Positions 17,137 through 25,797 are shown, counted from the first letter of the stretch. The stretch: DNA of 64,000 nt from CAVRIA01 sp963721115 (GCA_963721115.1 CAVRIA010000005.1:310001-374000); one strand, 5' to 3'. Notes: generated from the letters alone by a model not told the origin. Program-made: numbers and translations.

Positions 17137-17586
17137 CTAGCTCCTGAACATCATCTTCTGATCGATGGTCGCGACGCTCTCCTGCCGCTGGTTGGTCACC
17201 GTCGTGCGGAAGACCAGGAACACCATGCGCCCGGAGCGCCCCGTCTTGTCGTACAGGTCGTGCACCACGGTCGACGCGGTGAGCACGTCGCCGGGGCGCA
17301 CCGGCTCGTGCAGCTCGATGTCCTTGCCCGCGTCGAAGCCGCTCCGACCGAGCTCCGCGGGGAGCTGCTTGGGCATGAAGTGCCGGCCGCGCAGGCGCAC
17401 GATGAACGTCGGCGGCGCCACCAGGCCGCCGTACGGGCCGTGCGCCGCAGCCTCCTCGTCCGTGTAGAGAGGGTTCGTCTCCCCGTAGGCAGCGGCGTAC
17501 TCGAGGATCTGCTCCCGCGTCACCGGCTCGAAGACGGTGTGGTCGAACTCCTGGCCGACGATGCCGCGGTCGATGGTCAAGCTCAT
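17137..17586 (-). CDS. FAS1-type MaoC N-terminal-domain dehydratase (HadA-like)
   Basis: A 149-residue single hot-dog protein of the FAS1_DH/MaoC N-terminal type: VFEPVTREQILEYAAAYGETNPLYTD, then GPYGGLVAPPTFIV and a C-terminal strand pair with GRSGRMVFLVFRTTVTNQ. Mycobacterial HadA/HadC and the MaoC partner of DUF35 (ChsH1/ChsH2) have this form. Expected to hydrate 2-enoyl-CoA together with the neighbouring MaoC protein. It starts 3 nt after the PHP gene stop, so the genes are co-transcribed. Confidence 0.85.
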   Translation of the reverse strand: MSLTIDRGIVGQEFDHTVFEPVTREQILEYAAAYGETNPLYTDEEAAAHGPYGGLVAPPTFIVRLRGRHFMPKQLPAELGRSGFDAGKDIELHEPVRPGDVLTASTVVHDLYDKTGRSGRMVFLVFRTTVTNQRQESVATIDQKMMFRS

Positions 17587-17589
17587 TCG

Positions 17590-18249
17590 TCAACCCCTGG
17601 CCGCGCGCACGCGCTCGCGGAAATCCACCGGCCGGTACGTCTCCGGGTGCCGCAGGGCCTCGACGAGCTCCTCGACGTCGCCGATCTCGTCGTCGAGCTC
17701 CGTCGCGCAGATGCCGATCAGGCTGACCAGGTGCGCGTCGCTGCCGCCGAAAGCGCCGTAGCCGTACTCGTCGATCACCGCCCGCACGCGCTCGTTCTCG
17801 CCTCGACGGCTGCCGCCGTTCAGGGCCTCGACCGCGACCACCCCTTCGATCGGCGGCTTGCTGGCGTAGTGCTCGCAGAGGCCGATGGTCGGCCGGCCGG
17901 GGTGGCAGGGTGCCGCGATGCCGCCCATGCGCGCCACTTCGGTCACGACCTCCTGCGCCGACAGGTGCACGTCGGCGAAGTCGAAGCGCCGCGTCATGTC
18001 GTCGTTCACGCCGTAGAGGAGAACATGCCCGTAATCCGTCTCCACCTCGGCGCCGCGCAGAATGAGAATTCCGTACTCGTCTTCGAGGCGGCGATAGTCG
18101 GCCGCCGGGTCCCACTGGCGGTGCTCGGTGAGGACGAGGCCGTCGATCGGCAGCAGCTCCCGCTTGCGCTGCAGCCATTTCAGATAGGTCTCCAACGGTG
18201 CGCGGCTGTCTTCCGATTTGTCCGAGTGGCAGTGCAGATCGAGGATCAT
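17590..18249 (-). CDS. PHP-domain metal-dependent hydrolase/phosphoesterase
   Basis: A 219-residue PHP protein: MILDLHCHSDKSEDS (first metal ligands), TEHRQWDP, ILRGAEVETDYGHVL, CHPGRPT, and GGSDAHLVS at the end, the usual order of His/Asp/Glu ligands. PHP proteins hydrolyse phosphoesters or related bonds with two or three metal ions. The true substrate is unknown. Its place between a DUF35 gene and a hydratase gene suggests a role in the same pathway, perhaps as an unusual hydrolase, but that is only context. Confidence 0.75.
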   Translation of the reverse strand: MILDLHCHSDKSEDSRAPLETYLKWLQRKRELLPIDGLVLTEHRQWDPAADYRRLEDEYGILILRGAEVETDYGHVLLYGVNDDMTRRFDFADVHLSAQEVVTEVARMGGIAAPCHPGRPTIGLCEHYASKPPIEGVVAVEALNGGSRRGENERVRAVIDEYGYGAFGGSDAHLVSLIGICATELDDEIGDVEELVEALRHPETYRPVDFRERVRAARG

Positions 18250-18341
18250 GAACGAGACAAACAGCTATCAGCCGCAGGAGGCTCGCCGCAAGATGAGGGA
18301 CGCGGACCGGATCGATGCGGCGGATGGGGCCGTTCCCCGCT

Positions 18342-18758
18342 TCACGCGACGGGTCGGAACTTCGGCAGCGTCGCCTCCGGTGTGACGTCCTCGAAGACCA
18401 CCTCGACAGGCATGCCGATGCACACGTCCTCCGGCTTGCAGCCGACGACGTTGGTCAACATCCGCACGCCTTCCTCCAGCTCGACGTAGGCCAGCACGTA
18501 CGGCAGCTCGTCGCGGAAGCCGGCGCCCTGGTTCTGGTACGTGACCGTGAACGTGTAGACGGTCCCCTTGCCGCTGCAGCGAACCCACTCGACGCGCTCC
18601 GAGAGGCAGCCCGGACAGAGAGCGCGCGGGTAGTAGCGCAAGGCGCCGCACTGGCCGCAGCGCTGCACGTAGAGCTCGTGCCGGCGGCACGCCTCCCAGA
18701 ATCCCTTGGATTCCTCGTCCACCCGCGGCAGCGGCTTCGCGTACTTCTTCTCCGCCAT
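18342..18758 (-). CDS. DUF35 zinc-ribbon/OB-fold protein (ChsH2-like)
   Basis: 138 residues from MAEKKYAKPLP. The N-terminal rubredoxin-like zinc ribbon is CGQC...CPGC (about residues 33-50), followed by an OB-fold (GTVYTFTVTYQN; PYVLAYVELEEGVRM). DUF35 proteins bind acyl-CoA and pair with thiolase-like (Ltp2) or hydratase subunits. It sits directly after the thiolase-like gene in the same direction. Expected to form an acyl-CoA-binding subunit of a hydratase-aldolase complex. The intergenic inverted repeat lies just upstream of its start. Confidence 0.87.
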   Translation of the reverse strand: MAEKKYAKPLPRVDEESKGFWEACRRHELYVQRCGQCGALRYYPRALCPGCLSERVEWVRCSGKGTVYTFTVTYQNQGAGFRDELPYVLAYVELEEGVRMLTNVVGCKPEDVCIGMPVEVVFEDVTPEATLPKFRPVA

Positions 18759-18774
18759 ACTGGTCACCAAAGCA

Positions 18775-18821
18775 GTGATCAGTGGTCAGTCACAGAACAC
18801 TGCCCACTGACAACTGATCAC
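18775..18821. repeat. Inverted repeat GTGATCAGT...ACTGATCAC
   Basis: Arms 18775-18790 and 18806-18821 match at 15 of 16 positions around a 15-base loop. It lies between the thiolase-like gene stop and the DUF35 gene start. Could be a transcription attenuator or an extragenic repeat. Confidence 0.65.
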
Positions 18822-19972
18822 CGTCCCCTCCCCAGCACCATCGTCACGCCGCTGTGCCGCAGCCCCAGCATACCGCCGGTGCCGTGGCAGAGCGCCACCT
18901 CGCAGTCCTTCACCTGGCGCTCGCCGCACTCGCCGCGCAACTGCTTGACGGCTTCGATGACCAGGAAGATGCCGCGCATGCCGGGGTGGTTGGACGACAG
19001 GCCGCCGCCGTCGGTGTTGACGGGAAGCGCGCCCCCCAGCCCGATGCGGCCGCTCTGCACGAAGGACCCGCCCTCCCCTCTCTTGCAGAAGCCGAGGCTC
19101 TCGAGAGTCTCCAGCACCGTGATGGTGAAGGAGTCGTAGATCATGCACATGTCGACGTCGGCGTGCGTCACGCCCGCCATCGCCATGGCGCGCGGCCCGG
19201 ACTGGCTCGCCGCCATGTCCGTCAGGTCGCGCACGCCCATGCTGGTGTGGCAGAGCCCCTCCGACCCGCCGAGAATGCGCACCGGCTTCTTCTTCAGATC
19301 GCGCGCGCGCTCGGCGGCGGTCACCACGACCGCCCCGCCGCCGTCGGAGATGATGCAGCAGTCGAGCAGATGCAGGGGGGAGGACACGATGCGCGAGGCG
19401 AGGACGTCCTCGACCGCGATGGGCTCGCGGAACTTCGCCGCCGGGTTGAGGCCGGCGTGGCGGCGAATGGTGACGGCGATCTCGGCGAGCTGCTCGGACG
19501 TGGTGCCGAACTCGTGCATGTGGCGCTGCGCCGCCAGGGCGTAGGAGCCGAGTACCGTCGGCCCGTACGGGCTCTCGAACTGATCCGGCGGGTCGCCGGC
19601 GGAGACGCCGCCGGTGCCGACCGCGAAGCGATCGGACGACGCGGTGCTGCCGTACGTGATGAGAGCGACGGAGCACAGCCCGGCGGAGATCGCGGCGGCG
19701 GCGTGCAGGACGTGGGCGACGAAGGAGGAGCCGCCGATGTTCGTCGAGTCGTGGTAGCGCGGGGTGAGGTTCAGATGCTCGGCCAACGTCATGATGCCGA
19801 TCGGGCCGACCCCGGCGGTGAAGAAGCCGTCGACGTCACCGATAGCCAGGCCTGCGTCCGCCAAGGCGCCGCGCGCGCTCTCGGCGTGGATCTGGTACGC
19901 GGTCTTGTCCGGCGCCCAGCGCGTCGGGTGCTCGTAGACGCCGGCGATGACGGCGTCGCTCAGACCGGCCAT
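18818..19972 (-). CDS. Thiolase-like protein of the SCP-x/Ltp2 class, without the nucleophilic Cys
   Basis: 384 residues. Thiolase fold markers are AARGALADAGLAIGDVDGFF, STNIGGSSFVAHVLHAAAAI, SDGGGAVVVTAAERA, CMIYDSFTITVLETLESLGF, and a C-terminal PVNTDGGGLSSNHPG with CHGTGGMLGL. Thiolases carry Cys where this protein reads NIGGSS, so normal acyl transfer is unlikely. Ltp2-type members instead act as retro-aldolases on beta-hydroxy acyl-CoA, together with a DUF35 protein, which is encoded next. Probable role: cleavage of a branched or side-chain acyl-CoA. The alpha/beta-hydrolase gene ends 10 nt upstream, so they share a transcript. Confidence 0.85.
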   Translation of the reverse strand: MAGLSDAVIAGVYEHPTRWAPDKTAYQIHAESARGALADAGLAIGDVDGFFTAGVGPIGIMTLAEHLNLTPRYHDSTNIGGSSFVAHVLHAAAAISAGLCSVALITYGSTASSDRFAVGTGGVSAGDPPDQFESPYGPTVLGSYALAAQRHMHEFGTTSEQLAEIAVTIRRHAGLNPAAKFREPIAVEDVLASRIVSSPLHLLDCCIISDGGGAVVVTAAERARDLKKKPVRILGGSEGLCHTSMGVRDLTDMAASQSGPRAMAMAGVTHADVDMCMIYDSFTITVLETLESLGFCKRGEGGSFVQSGRIGLGGALPVNTDGGGLSSNHPGMRGIFLVIEAVKQLRGECGERQVKDCEVALCHGTGGMLGLRHSGVTMVLGRGR

Positions 19973-19982
19973 GCTCGCCTCT

Positions 19983-20798
19983 TCATCGCGCCGCTCCGAG
20001 CCCGTCGACGAACTCTTCCACCACCCGGTTGAACTCCTCCGGCTTCTCGGTCGTCAAGGTGTGCCCGGCCTCCTCGACGACGGCGAGCCTGGCGCCCGGG
20101 ATCGCGCGCTGCACTTCCTCCGCCTTCTCCGGCGGCGCGAAGTGGTCGTCGCGCCCGGTGACGACCAGGGTCGGGACACGAACGTCGGCCAGCCGCGCCG
20201 TGAAGTCGGCACCGTTGCAGGCGGCGAGGTCGGTGTAGCGGACGCGCGGGTCGGTCTTCACCTGCTCCATCCACGCCTCGCGCATGATCGCGAAGTCAGT
20301 CTTGGGCGAGAAGATCGCGGTGGAGAACGGCTGCATGGCGCGCCCGCGCATGACGTCGCGCCAGACGTCCAGGCTCTGCTGCGGGATCTCGAACCGCGCC
20401 GGCGTCGCCACCAGAACCAGCCCCCGCAGCTGCTCCGGATGCGCCAGGGCGAGCTCCAGGCCGATCGCGCCGCCCATGGCGCGGCCGACGAAGACAAACG
20501 GCCGCAGCTGCAGCGCCGAGGCGAACGCCGCGGTGAACGAGACCATCGACGCCAGGCTGTCGAGCCCTTCGGTCGCTCCGGATCGACCGTGCGCGGGGAA
20601 GTCGAACGCCAGGGCGGCATGCCTCTTCTCGAAGTGCTCCACCTGCCGGTGCCAGGTGTGGGCGTTCGAGCCGGCGCCGTGAACGAACAGCAGGAGCTCC
20701 CCCTGCGCGAGATGGGGTATGACGCCGGGCAACGACGAACGGCCACCGTGGAAGTAGTTGATCGCGGTCCCGTCGATGTCGGCGTACTTGCTCCACAT
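19983..20798 (-). CDS. Alpha/beta-hydrolase-fold protein lacking the catalytic serine
   Basis: A 271-residue protein with the full fold: oxyanion loop LLLFVHGAGSNAHTW, strand 5 PFVFVGRAMGGAIGLE, acid loop VVTGRDDHFAPP and AGHTLTTEKPEEFNR with the His. At the nucleophile elbow the consensus G-x-S-x-G reads G-R-A-M-G, so Ser is Ala (GCC); a single T-to-G change would explain it. Asp and His are kept. It may be a non-hydrolytic lyase or binding protein, or inactive. First gene of the minus-strand lipid cluster. Confidence 0.85.
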   Translation of the reverse strand: MWSKYADIDGTAINYFHGGRSSLPGVIPHLAQGELLLFVHGAGSNAHTWHRQVEHFEKRHAALAFDFPAHGRSGATEGLDSLASMVSFTAAFASALQLRPFVFVGRAMGGAIGLELALAHPEQLRGLVLVATPARFEIPQQSLDVWRDVMRGRAMQPFSTAIFSPKTDFAIMREAWMEQVKTDPRVRYTDLAACNGADFTARLADVRVPTLVVTGRDDHFAPPEKAEEVQRAIPGARLAVVEEAGHTLTTEKPEEFNRVVEEFVDGLGAAR

Positions 20799-21124
20799 GC
20801 GCGTTGCGCTCCGAAGGCCGCCGGTTTACGAAGCTTCGGCCCGGCCGTCAACCGGCGCGACGCGCGACGCGCCTGGCGTCGGACCCGGAGCCCATGTCAA
20901 GGCTCGGCGGCTGCGAAGCTCGTCATGAGCGCGCCGAAGAGGCCTGAAAATGCAACCCGAAGGACACGAAGAGCACGAAGGCAAGAACGGCGAGGTCTTC
21001 ATGGATGGATCCGGTTCGGATCTTCGACCGTGCAGATGCATCTTCCCTCTTCGTGACCTTCGTGTGATCTTCATGACCTTCGTGGTTTGATTTTCTTTCG
21101 ATCGAGGTTGGCTCTCCTGCCGCA
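20799..21124. other. Divergent gap with a CACGAAG-type inverted repeat
   Basis: 326 bp between the hydrolase and oxidoreductase genes, no gene seen. 20958-20981 (CGAAGGACACGAAGAGCACG) is partly complementary to 21054-21088 (CCTTCGTG... CCTTCGTGG), a dispersed extragenic repeat pattern with a 70-100 base loop. Promoters for the two divergent genes should lie here but none is obvious by eye. Confidence 0.45.
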
Positions 21125-22207
21125 ATGGAACGTGTACGCATCGGTCTCGTCGGAGCCGGAATGATCGGCGCCGCCCATTCGATCATGCTGCAGCAGATCG
21201 CGGCGCGCTGGCCGCAGCGGCTCGAGCTCACCGCCGTGGCCGATCCGTCGCCCGAGAATCGGGAGCGCTTCGCCGCCACGTACGGGTACTCGCGCGCCTT
21301 CGCCGACGCCCGCGATCTGATCGCCGCCGCTGCCGTCGACGCGCTCTTCGTCTGTACGCCGACCGCCTTTCACGCCGAGGTGGTGCGCGCCGCCGCACAG
21401 GCGGGCCTGCATCTCTTCTGCGAGAAGCCGCTGGCGATGTCGCACGCCGAAGCCGCGGACATGCTCGCGGCCGTTCGGCGCGCCGGAGTGAAGGCGCAGA
21501 TCGGCCTCGTGCTGCGCTTCTCCCCCGTCTACAACGTCATGCGCTCGCTGCTGCGCGACCCCGACAACGGCGAGCCCATGGCCGTCTGGTTCCGCGACGA
21601 CCAGTGCTTCCCCATCCGCGGCGTGCACGACACGCCGTGGCGATCCGACCGCGCGCTGACCGCCGGCGGGACACTGATCGAGCACGGCGTGCACGACCTC
21701 GACCTGCTGGCCTGGATGTTCGGTCCGATCGAGCGCGTGCGTGCCTGGGAGAGCAACTTCGCCGGCCATCGCGGCGTCGAGGACTACATGGCGGTCGAGG
21801 TCCAGCTCGCCGGCGGCCTGCGCGCCCAGCTCCTCAACCTCTGGCACGACATGGCGGGCCGCCCGTCCGACCGGCGGCTGGAGATCTTCTGCCGGCGGAC
21901 CTTCCTGGCCAGCGCCCACGACATGCTCGGCGAGATCGAGCTGCAGCGCGGCGACGCGGGCCTCCAGCGCCTCGGCGCGGACGAGGTCATGCGCCGCTTC
22001 GAGCCCCTGCTCGATCGGCGGGATCACACCTTCCGCGACTGGTATGCCGTTCCCTACTTTCTGCAGGATCTCGCCTTCGTCGAGGCGCTCCTGGAAGAGC
22101 GGGATCCGACTCCGAGCCTGGAAGAGGGCGTCGCCGCGCAGGCTCTCGCCGAGGCCGTCTACCGGGCCGCGCGCTCAGACGTCGAGATCGTCCTGCCCCG
22201 CCGGTAG
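21125..22207 (+). CDS. Gfo/Idh/MocA-family NAD(P)-dependent oxidoreductase
   Basis: A 360-residue protein. The N-terminal Rossmann fold is IGLVGAGMIGAAHS (residues 6-19), the family motif EKPLAMSHAEA sits near residue 101, and the C-terminal sheet domain contains GGTLIEHGVHDLDLLAWMFG, which supplies the catalytic HxxxD pair. Members oxidise or reduce sugars and cyclitols with NAD(P). The substrate is not evident. It stands alone and is divergent from the minus-strand lipid cluster. Frame intact. Confidence 0.88.
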   Translation: MERVRIGLVGAGMIGAAHSIMLQQIAARWPQRLELTAVADPSPENRERFAATYGYSRAFADARDLIAAAAVDALFVCTPTAFHAEVVRAAAQAGLHLFCEKPLAMSHAEAADMLAAVRRAGVKAQIGLVLRFSPVYNVMRSLLRDPDNGEPMAVWFRDDQCFPIRGVHDTPWRSDRALTAGGTLIEHGVHDLDLLAWMFGPIERVRAWESNFAGHRGVEDYMAVEVQLAGGLRAQLLNLWHDMAGRPSDRRLEIFCRRTFLASAHDMLGEIELQRGDAGLQRLGADEVMRRFEPLLDRRDHTFRDWYAVPYFLQDLAFVEALLEERDPTPSLEEGVAAQALAEAVYRAARSDVEIVLPRR

Positions 22208-22533
22208 TGCTGCGCTGCGGCTTCCGCAGCGAACCCCGGCCGGTGCCCTCGCCTTTCGGGTCTACGGTCGTGGGAGAAGCAAGGAGAAAATCGTTCGACC
22301 CCCTCCCTGCCCTTCCCAACCGAGCTGACGATTTTCCCGAGGCTCACCCTGAGCTTGTCGAAGGGTGTCCTCGCGATTGTATCGACAAATCCCCCGGATC
22401 CCCCTCAAAGGGGGAAGGTCAGGAGTCGAGTCGATGAGGGGATCGAGAGCCTAGACGGGGAGAGGAAATACGCAGCCCCGTCTTATAGAGTGACGAAGTC
22501 ACCCACACGATTTCGAGCCCCGCCTCGCCTCTC
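22208..22533. other. Repeat-rich gap without genes
   Basis: 326 bp between convergent genes. It contains the 29-bp dispersed repeat at 22343-22371 and, at 22395-22440, a GGATCCCCCTCAAAGGGGG hairpin followed by AAGGTCAGGAG and GATGAGGGG. The hairpin could serve as a bidirectional terminator, but there is no T-run. Confidence 0.5.
22343..22371 (+). repeat. Dispersed 29-bp repeat (CCCTGAGCTTGTCGAAGGG core), copy 1
   Basis: Identical over 29 bp to 53780-53808. The core GCTTGTCGAAGGG is very common in intergenic regions of environmental bacterial genomes. Both copies here lie in repeat-rich gaps. Confidence 0.85.
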
Positions 22534-23503
22534 TCACGCTCGGCCGCGGCGCTTGCCGGCGTCGAGGATGGCGGCGCAGAGCAGCGGGAACATGATCTCG
22601 TGGTGGCCGATCAGCTGGTAGCCCTGGCCGCGGTCCGCCGTCGGCCGCTGCACGACGTTCACCTGCGGGCGGTAGTGGCGCATGAAGTCCATGTTCACGG
22701 TGACCAGGCCGCTCACCTTGGTTCCGACGTTGCGCGCCAGGTTGAGGGCCTTCAGGAACACCTCCGGGATGAGGACCGCCGAGCCGAGATTGATGAACAC
22801 GCCGCGATCGAGATGCTCGCAGATGCCGGCCAGGCGGCGGAAGTCGAGCAGGCTCGCCGCGCCGATCGCCGCGCCGTCGGCCGACGGGTGCATGTGGACG
22901 ATGTCGGTGCCGATGCCGACGTGCACCGTGACCGGGACGCCGTAGCGCGCGCCGGCGGCGAGAATGCTCAGCTCGCGATGCGGCAGCCGGGCATCGAGAA
23001 TGGCGCGCCCGATCGCCTCGCCGAGCCCCGCGCCGCCGGCGGCACTCGCCGCCCGGTTGAGGAAACGTCCCGTCTCCTCGGCCATGCCGAACTGGCCGGT
23101 GATCAGCGACGGCCCGACGTCTTCCGACGTCTCGCCCTGAAAGGCGAGCTCGAAGTCGTGAACGATGCAGGCGCCGTTCATGGCCACGGCAGAGAAGATG
23201 CCGCGGCGCATGAAGTCGACGATGAGCGGGCTCAGCCCGACCTTGATCGGATGGGCACCCATCCCGAGGACGATCGCCCGTCCGGCGCGGTGGCGTTCCG
23301 CGACGGCCCGCGCCACGGCGCGCAGATCGCGCGCGCCCAGGATATCGGGCAAGGCGTCGAGAAAGTCCCCCAAACGCATGCCCGGCGATCGGCACCTTCC
23401 CCAGCGCGGCGGCGGCGACCTTGCTGCGCCGGCGCTTCAGAGGATAGGTGCGGACCCGACTCAGGTCGATCGGCGCTCCGAGCTTGCCTCGCCGCCGCGC
23501 CAT
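22534..23503 (-). CDS. Conserved protein of unknown function coupled to gmhA (one frameshift)
   Basis: The start is the ATG at 23503, which shares its A with the gmhA stop (TGATG). Residues 1-40 (MARRRGKLGAPIDLSRVRTY, KVAAAALGKVPIAG) are in one frame; after about 23385 the rest (MRLGDFLDALPDILGARDLR; IVLGMGAHPIKVGLSPL; GACIVHDFELAFQGETSEDV; GRFLNRAASAAG; GVFINLGSAVLIPEVFLKAL; GHHEIMFPLL) is in another, consistent with one extra base. Repaired length is 322 residues. The GAH-IK-GLSPLIVDFM and GA-IVHD blocks recall deoxyhypusine-synthase-like Rossmann folds, but I cannot assign a reaction. Coupling to gmhA suggests a sugar-nucleotide or LPS-heptose role. Confidence 0.6.
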
Positions 23504-24105
23504 CACGCCTTCGCCGCCCGGCGCCGCGTTTCGCCCGCCGCCAGGGCCTTCTCGACCAGCTCGCACAGGACGTGGCCGATCACGATGTGGGTCTCCTGGA
23601 TGCGAGCGGTCTCGCGCGTCGCGTCGACGCAGAGCAGATGATCGACGCGGCCGGCGAGCTTGCCGCCGTCTCCCCCCGTCATGCCCACGGTGACGACGCC
23701 GAGCTTCCGGCACGACGCCACCGCGCGCAGGACGTTCGCCGCGTTGCCGCTGGTGGAGATGGCGAAGGCGACGTCGCCGGGCCGTCCCAGCGCCTCGATC
23801 TGCACGGCGAAGACCCGATCGTAGCCGCGGTCGTTGGCGATACTGGTCAGAGCCGACGTATCGGTGGTCAACGCCAGCGCCGGCAGCGGCTTGCGCGTCA
23901 GCTTGAAACGGTTGACGAACTCGGCGGCGAGGTGCTGGGCGTCGGCGGCGCTGCCGCCGTTGCCGAAGAAGAACAGCTTGTGACCGGTCGCCAGGGCATC
24001 CAGCGTCAGCTCGACCGCCCGGGCCAGCGCAGCGCAATGGCGGCGGGCGAAATCGCGCTGCGCCGCCGCGCTCTCGGCGAAGATCCTCCGGATGTCGCGC
24101 CGCAT
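23503..24105 (-). CDS. gmhA: Phosphoheptose isomerase GmhA
   Basis: A 200-residue SIS-domain protein from MRRDIRRIFAESAAAQRDF. It has FFFGNGGSAADAQHLAAEFVNRF (sugar-phosphate loop with Ser and the metal/His region), ALTTDTSALTSIANDRGYDRVF and AISTSGNAANVLRAV, and a C-terminal QETHIVIGHVLCELVE that carries the conserved Glu/His pair. GmhA converts sedoheptulose 7-phosphate to heptose 7-phosphate for LPS core. An in-frame start at 24177 would add 24 residues without family support. The next gene is coupled by a 1-nt overlap. Confidence 0.9.
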   Translation of the reverse strand: MRRDIRRIFAESAAAQRDFARRHCAALARAVELTLDALATGHKLFFFGNGGSAADAQHLAAEFVNRFKLTRKPLPALALTTDTSALTSIANDRGYDRVFAVQIEALGRPGDVAFAISTSGNAANVLRAVASCRKLGVVTVGMTGGDGGKLAGRVDHLLCVDATRETARIQETHIVIGHVLCELVEKALAAGETRRRAAKA

Positions 24106-24284
24106 CGTTGGCGGGTATACAGGAGCGCCGCCGCGCTCGCCAGGAGCCGAGCCGCGCCGGGCGATCGCCTCGGTCAATCTTCCGACGCGCCAGGTACGCT
24201 TCCGCCGGGAATGTGGACCTTGAGTGTCTTGCGTTCTCCCCGGACGGCCGGTACTCTCGGCCCATTCAGCGGCAGGGGTAGTGG

Positions 24285-25727
24285 ATGAAGACTCTTTTTC
24301 TCAACCCGCCTTCCTACGACGACTTCGACGGCGGCGCCGGCTCGCGGTACCAGGCGACGCGCGAGGTGTGGTCCTTCTGGTATCCGACCTGGCTCTGCTA
24401 CCCGGCGGGAATGATCCCCGAGAGCCGGGTGCTCGACGCCCCGCCCGAGCAGATCGACCAGGCGCACACGGTCGCCATCGCCAAGGACTACGACTTCGTC
24501 GTGCTGCACACCAGCACGCCGTCGTTCCGCCTCGACGCGCGCACCGCCGAGATGATCAAGGACGCCAATCCCAACTGCCTGATCGGCTTCGTCGGCGGGC
24601 ACGTCACCGCCGAGCCGGAGAAGGCCCTGCAGGCTTCGACGGCGATCGACTTCGTGGCGCGCAAGGAGTTCGACCACGCCGTCCACCAGGTCTGGGAAGG
24701 CCGCGACTGGTCGACGATCAACGGGATCAGCTTTCGGCGCGACGGCAAGACCGTCCACAATCCGGATGGGCTGCCGCTCGGCGCCGAGGACCTCGACAAG
24801 CTCCCCTACGTGACGCCGATCTATCACCGCGACCTCGACTACCTGAAGTACAACAGCCCCTACTGCCAGTACCCGTACGTCTCGCTCTACACGGGGCGCG
24901 GCTGCCCGGCGCGCTGCACCTTCTGCCTGTGGCCGCAGGTGACGACCGGGCACTCGTACCGGGTGCGCAGCCCGGAGAACGTCATCGAGGAAGTGCGCGA
25001 GATGCCGCGCCTGTTTCCGCAGATGAAGGAGATCTTCTTCGACGACGACACCTTCACCGCCGATCCGCCGCGGGCGCGCAAGATCGCCGAGCTGATCCGC
25101 CCGCTCGGCCTGTGCTGGTCGACCAACTCGCGCGCCAACGTCGACCGCGAGACCCTGAAGGTGCTGAAGGACGGCGGCCTGCGCCTGTTCGTGGTCGGAT
25201 ACGAGTCCGGCAGCGACGTGATCCTGAAGAACATCCGCAAGGGCGTGAGCATCGAGCGCGCCCGCCGCTTCACCAAGGACTGCCACGACCTCGGCATCCT
25301 GATCCACGGCACCTTCATCGTCGGCCTGCCGGGCGAGACCAAGGAGACGATCCAGGAATCGATCCGCTTCGCGCGCGAGATGAACCCGGAGACGCTCCAG
25401 GTGTCGCTGGCCTCGCCGTATCCGGGGACTCACTTCTTCGAGTACGTGCAGGACAACGGATTCCTGGTGAACTCCGTGTACAACGACGAGTCGGGCTACC
25501 AGAAGTGCACGGTCAGCTACCCGGGGCTGAGCTCGGAGGAGATCTTCGACGCCGTCGAGCGCTTCTACCGCGCCTACTACTTCCGCCCGAAATATGTCTT
25601 CAAGGCGGCGAAGAAGATGGTGAAGAGCCGCGACGAGCGCAAGCGCCTGCTGCGCGAGGCGGGAGAGTTCCTCTCCACCATGCGCAAGCGCCGCGCCACC
25701 AACGGTCCGCGCACCCAGGCGAGCTGA
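24285..25727 (+). CDS. hpnJ: Hopanoid-associated radical SAM protein HpnJ
   Basis: A 480-residue B12-binding-type radical SAM enzyme. The opening MKTLFLNPPSYDDFDGGAGS and AGSRYQATREVWSFWYPTWL are typical of HpnJ. A Rossmann-like region (residues 55-165) precedes the radical SAM core with CPARCTFC (Cys207, 211, 214), FFDDDTF and VGYESGSD. HpnJ is needed for the cyclitol-ether head group of bacteriohopanepolyols. AGGGG lies about 6 nt before the ATG. It is divergent from gmhA; no other hpn gene is in the window. Ends just before a strong terminator. Confidence 0.9.
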   Translation: MKTLFLNPPSYDDFDGGAGSRYQATREVWSFWYPTWLCYPAGMIPESRVLDAPPEQIDQAHTVAIAKDYDFVVLHTSTPSFRLDARTAEMIKDANPNCLIGFVGGHVTAEPEKALQASTAIDFVARKEFDHAVHQVWEGRDWSTINGISFRRDGKTVHNPDGLPLGAEDLDKLPYVTPIYHRDLDYLKYNSPYCQYPYVSLYTGRGCPARCTFCLWPQVTTGHSYRVRSPENVIEEVREMPRLFPQMKEIFFDDDTFTADPPRARKIAELIRPLGLCWSTNSRANVDRETLKVLKDGGLRLFVVGYESGSDVILKNIRKGVSIERARRFTKDCHDLGILIHGTFIVGLPGETKETIQESIRFAREMNPETLQVSLASPYPGTHFFEYVQDNGFLVNSVYNDESGYQKCTVSYPGLSSEEIFDAVERFYRAYYFRPKYVFKAAKKMVKSRDERKRLLREAGEFLSTMRKRRATNGPRTQAS

Positions 25728-25760
25728 GGCAGTTTACCGCCTCCGCCTTCCGCGAAGGCC

Positions 25761-25797
25761 AAAAAAAAGGGCGGGAAGCTTTCGCTTCCCGCCCTTT
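25761..25797. terminator. Bidirectional Rho-independent terminator between hpnJ and the SCP2 gene
   Basis: A perfect hairpin: GGGCGGGAAGC, loop TTTC, GCTTCCCGCCC, preceded by eight A and followed by TTT. The A-run gives a U-tract for the minus-strand SCP2 transcript; the plus side has a weaker tail for hpnJ. It lies between the two convergent stop codons. Confidence 0.92.
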
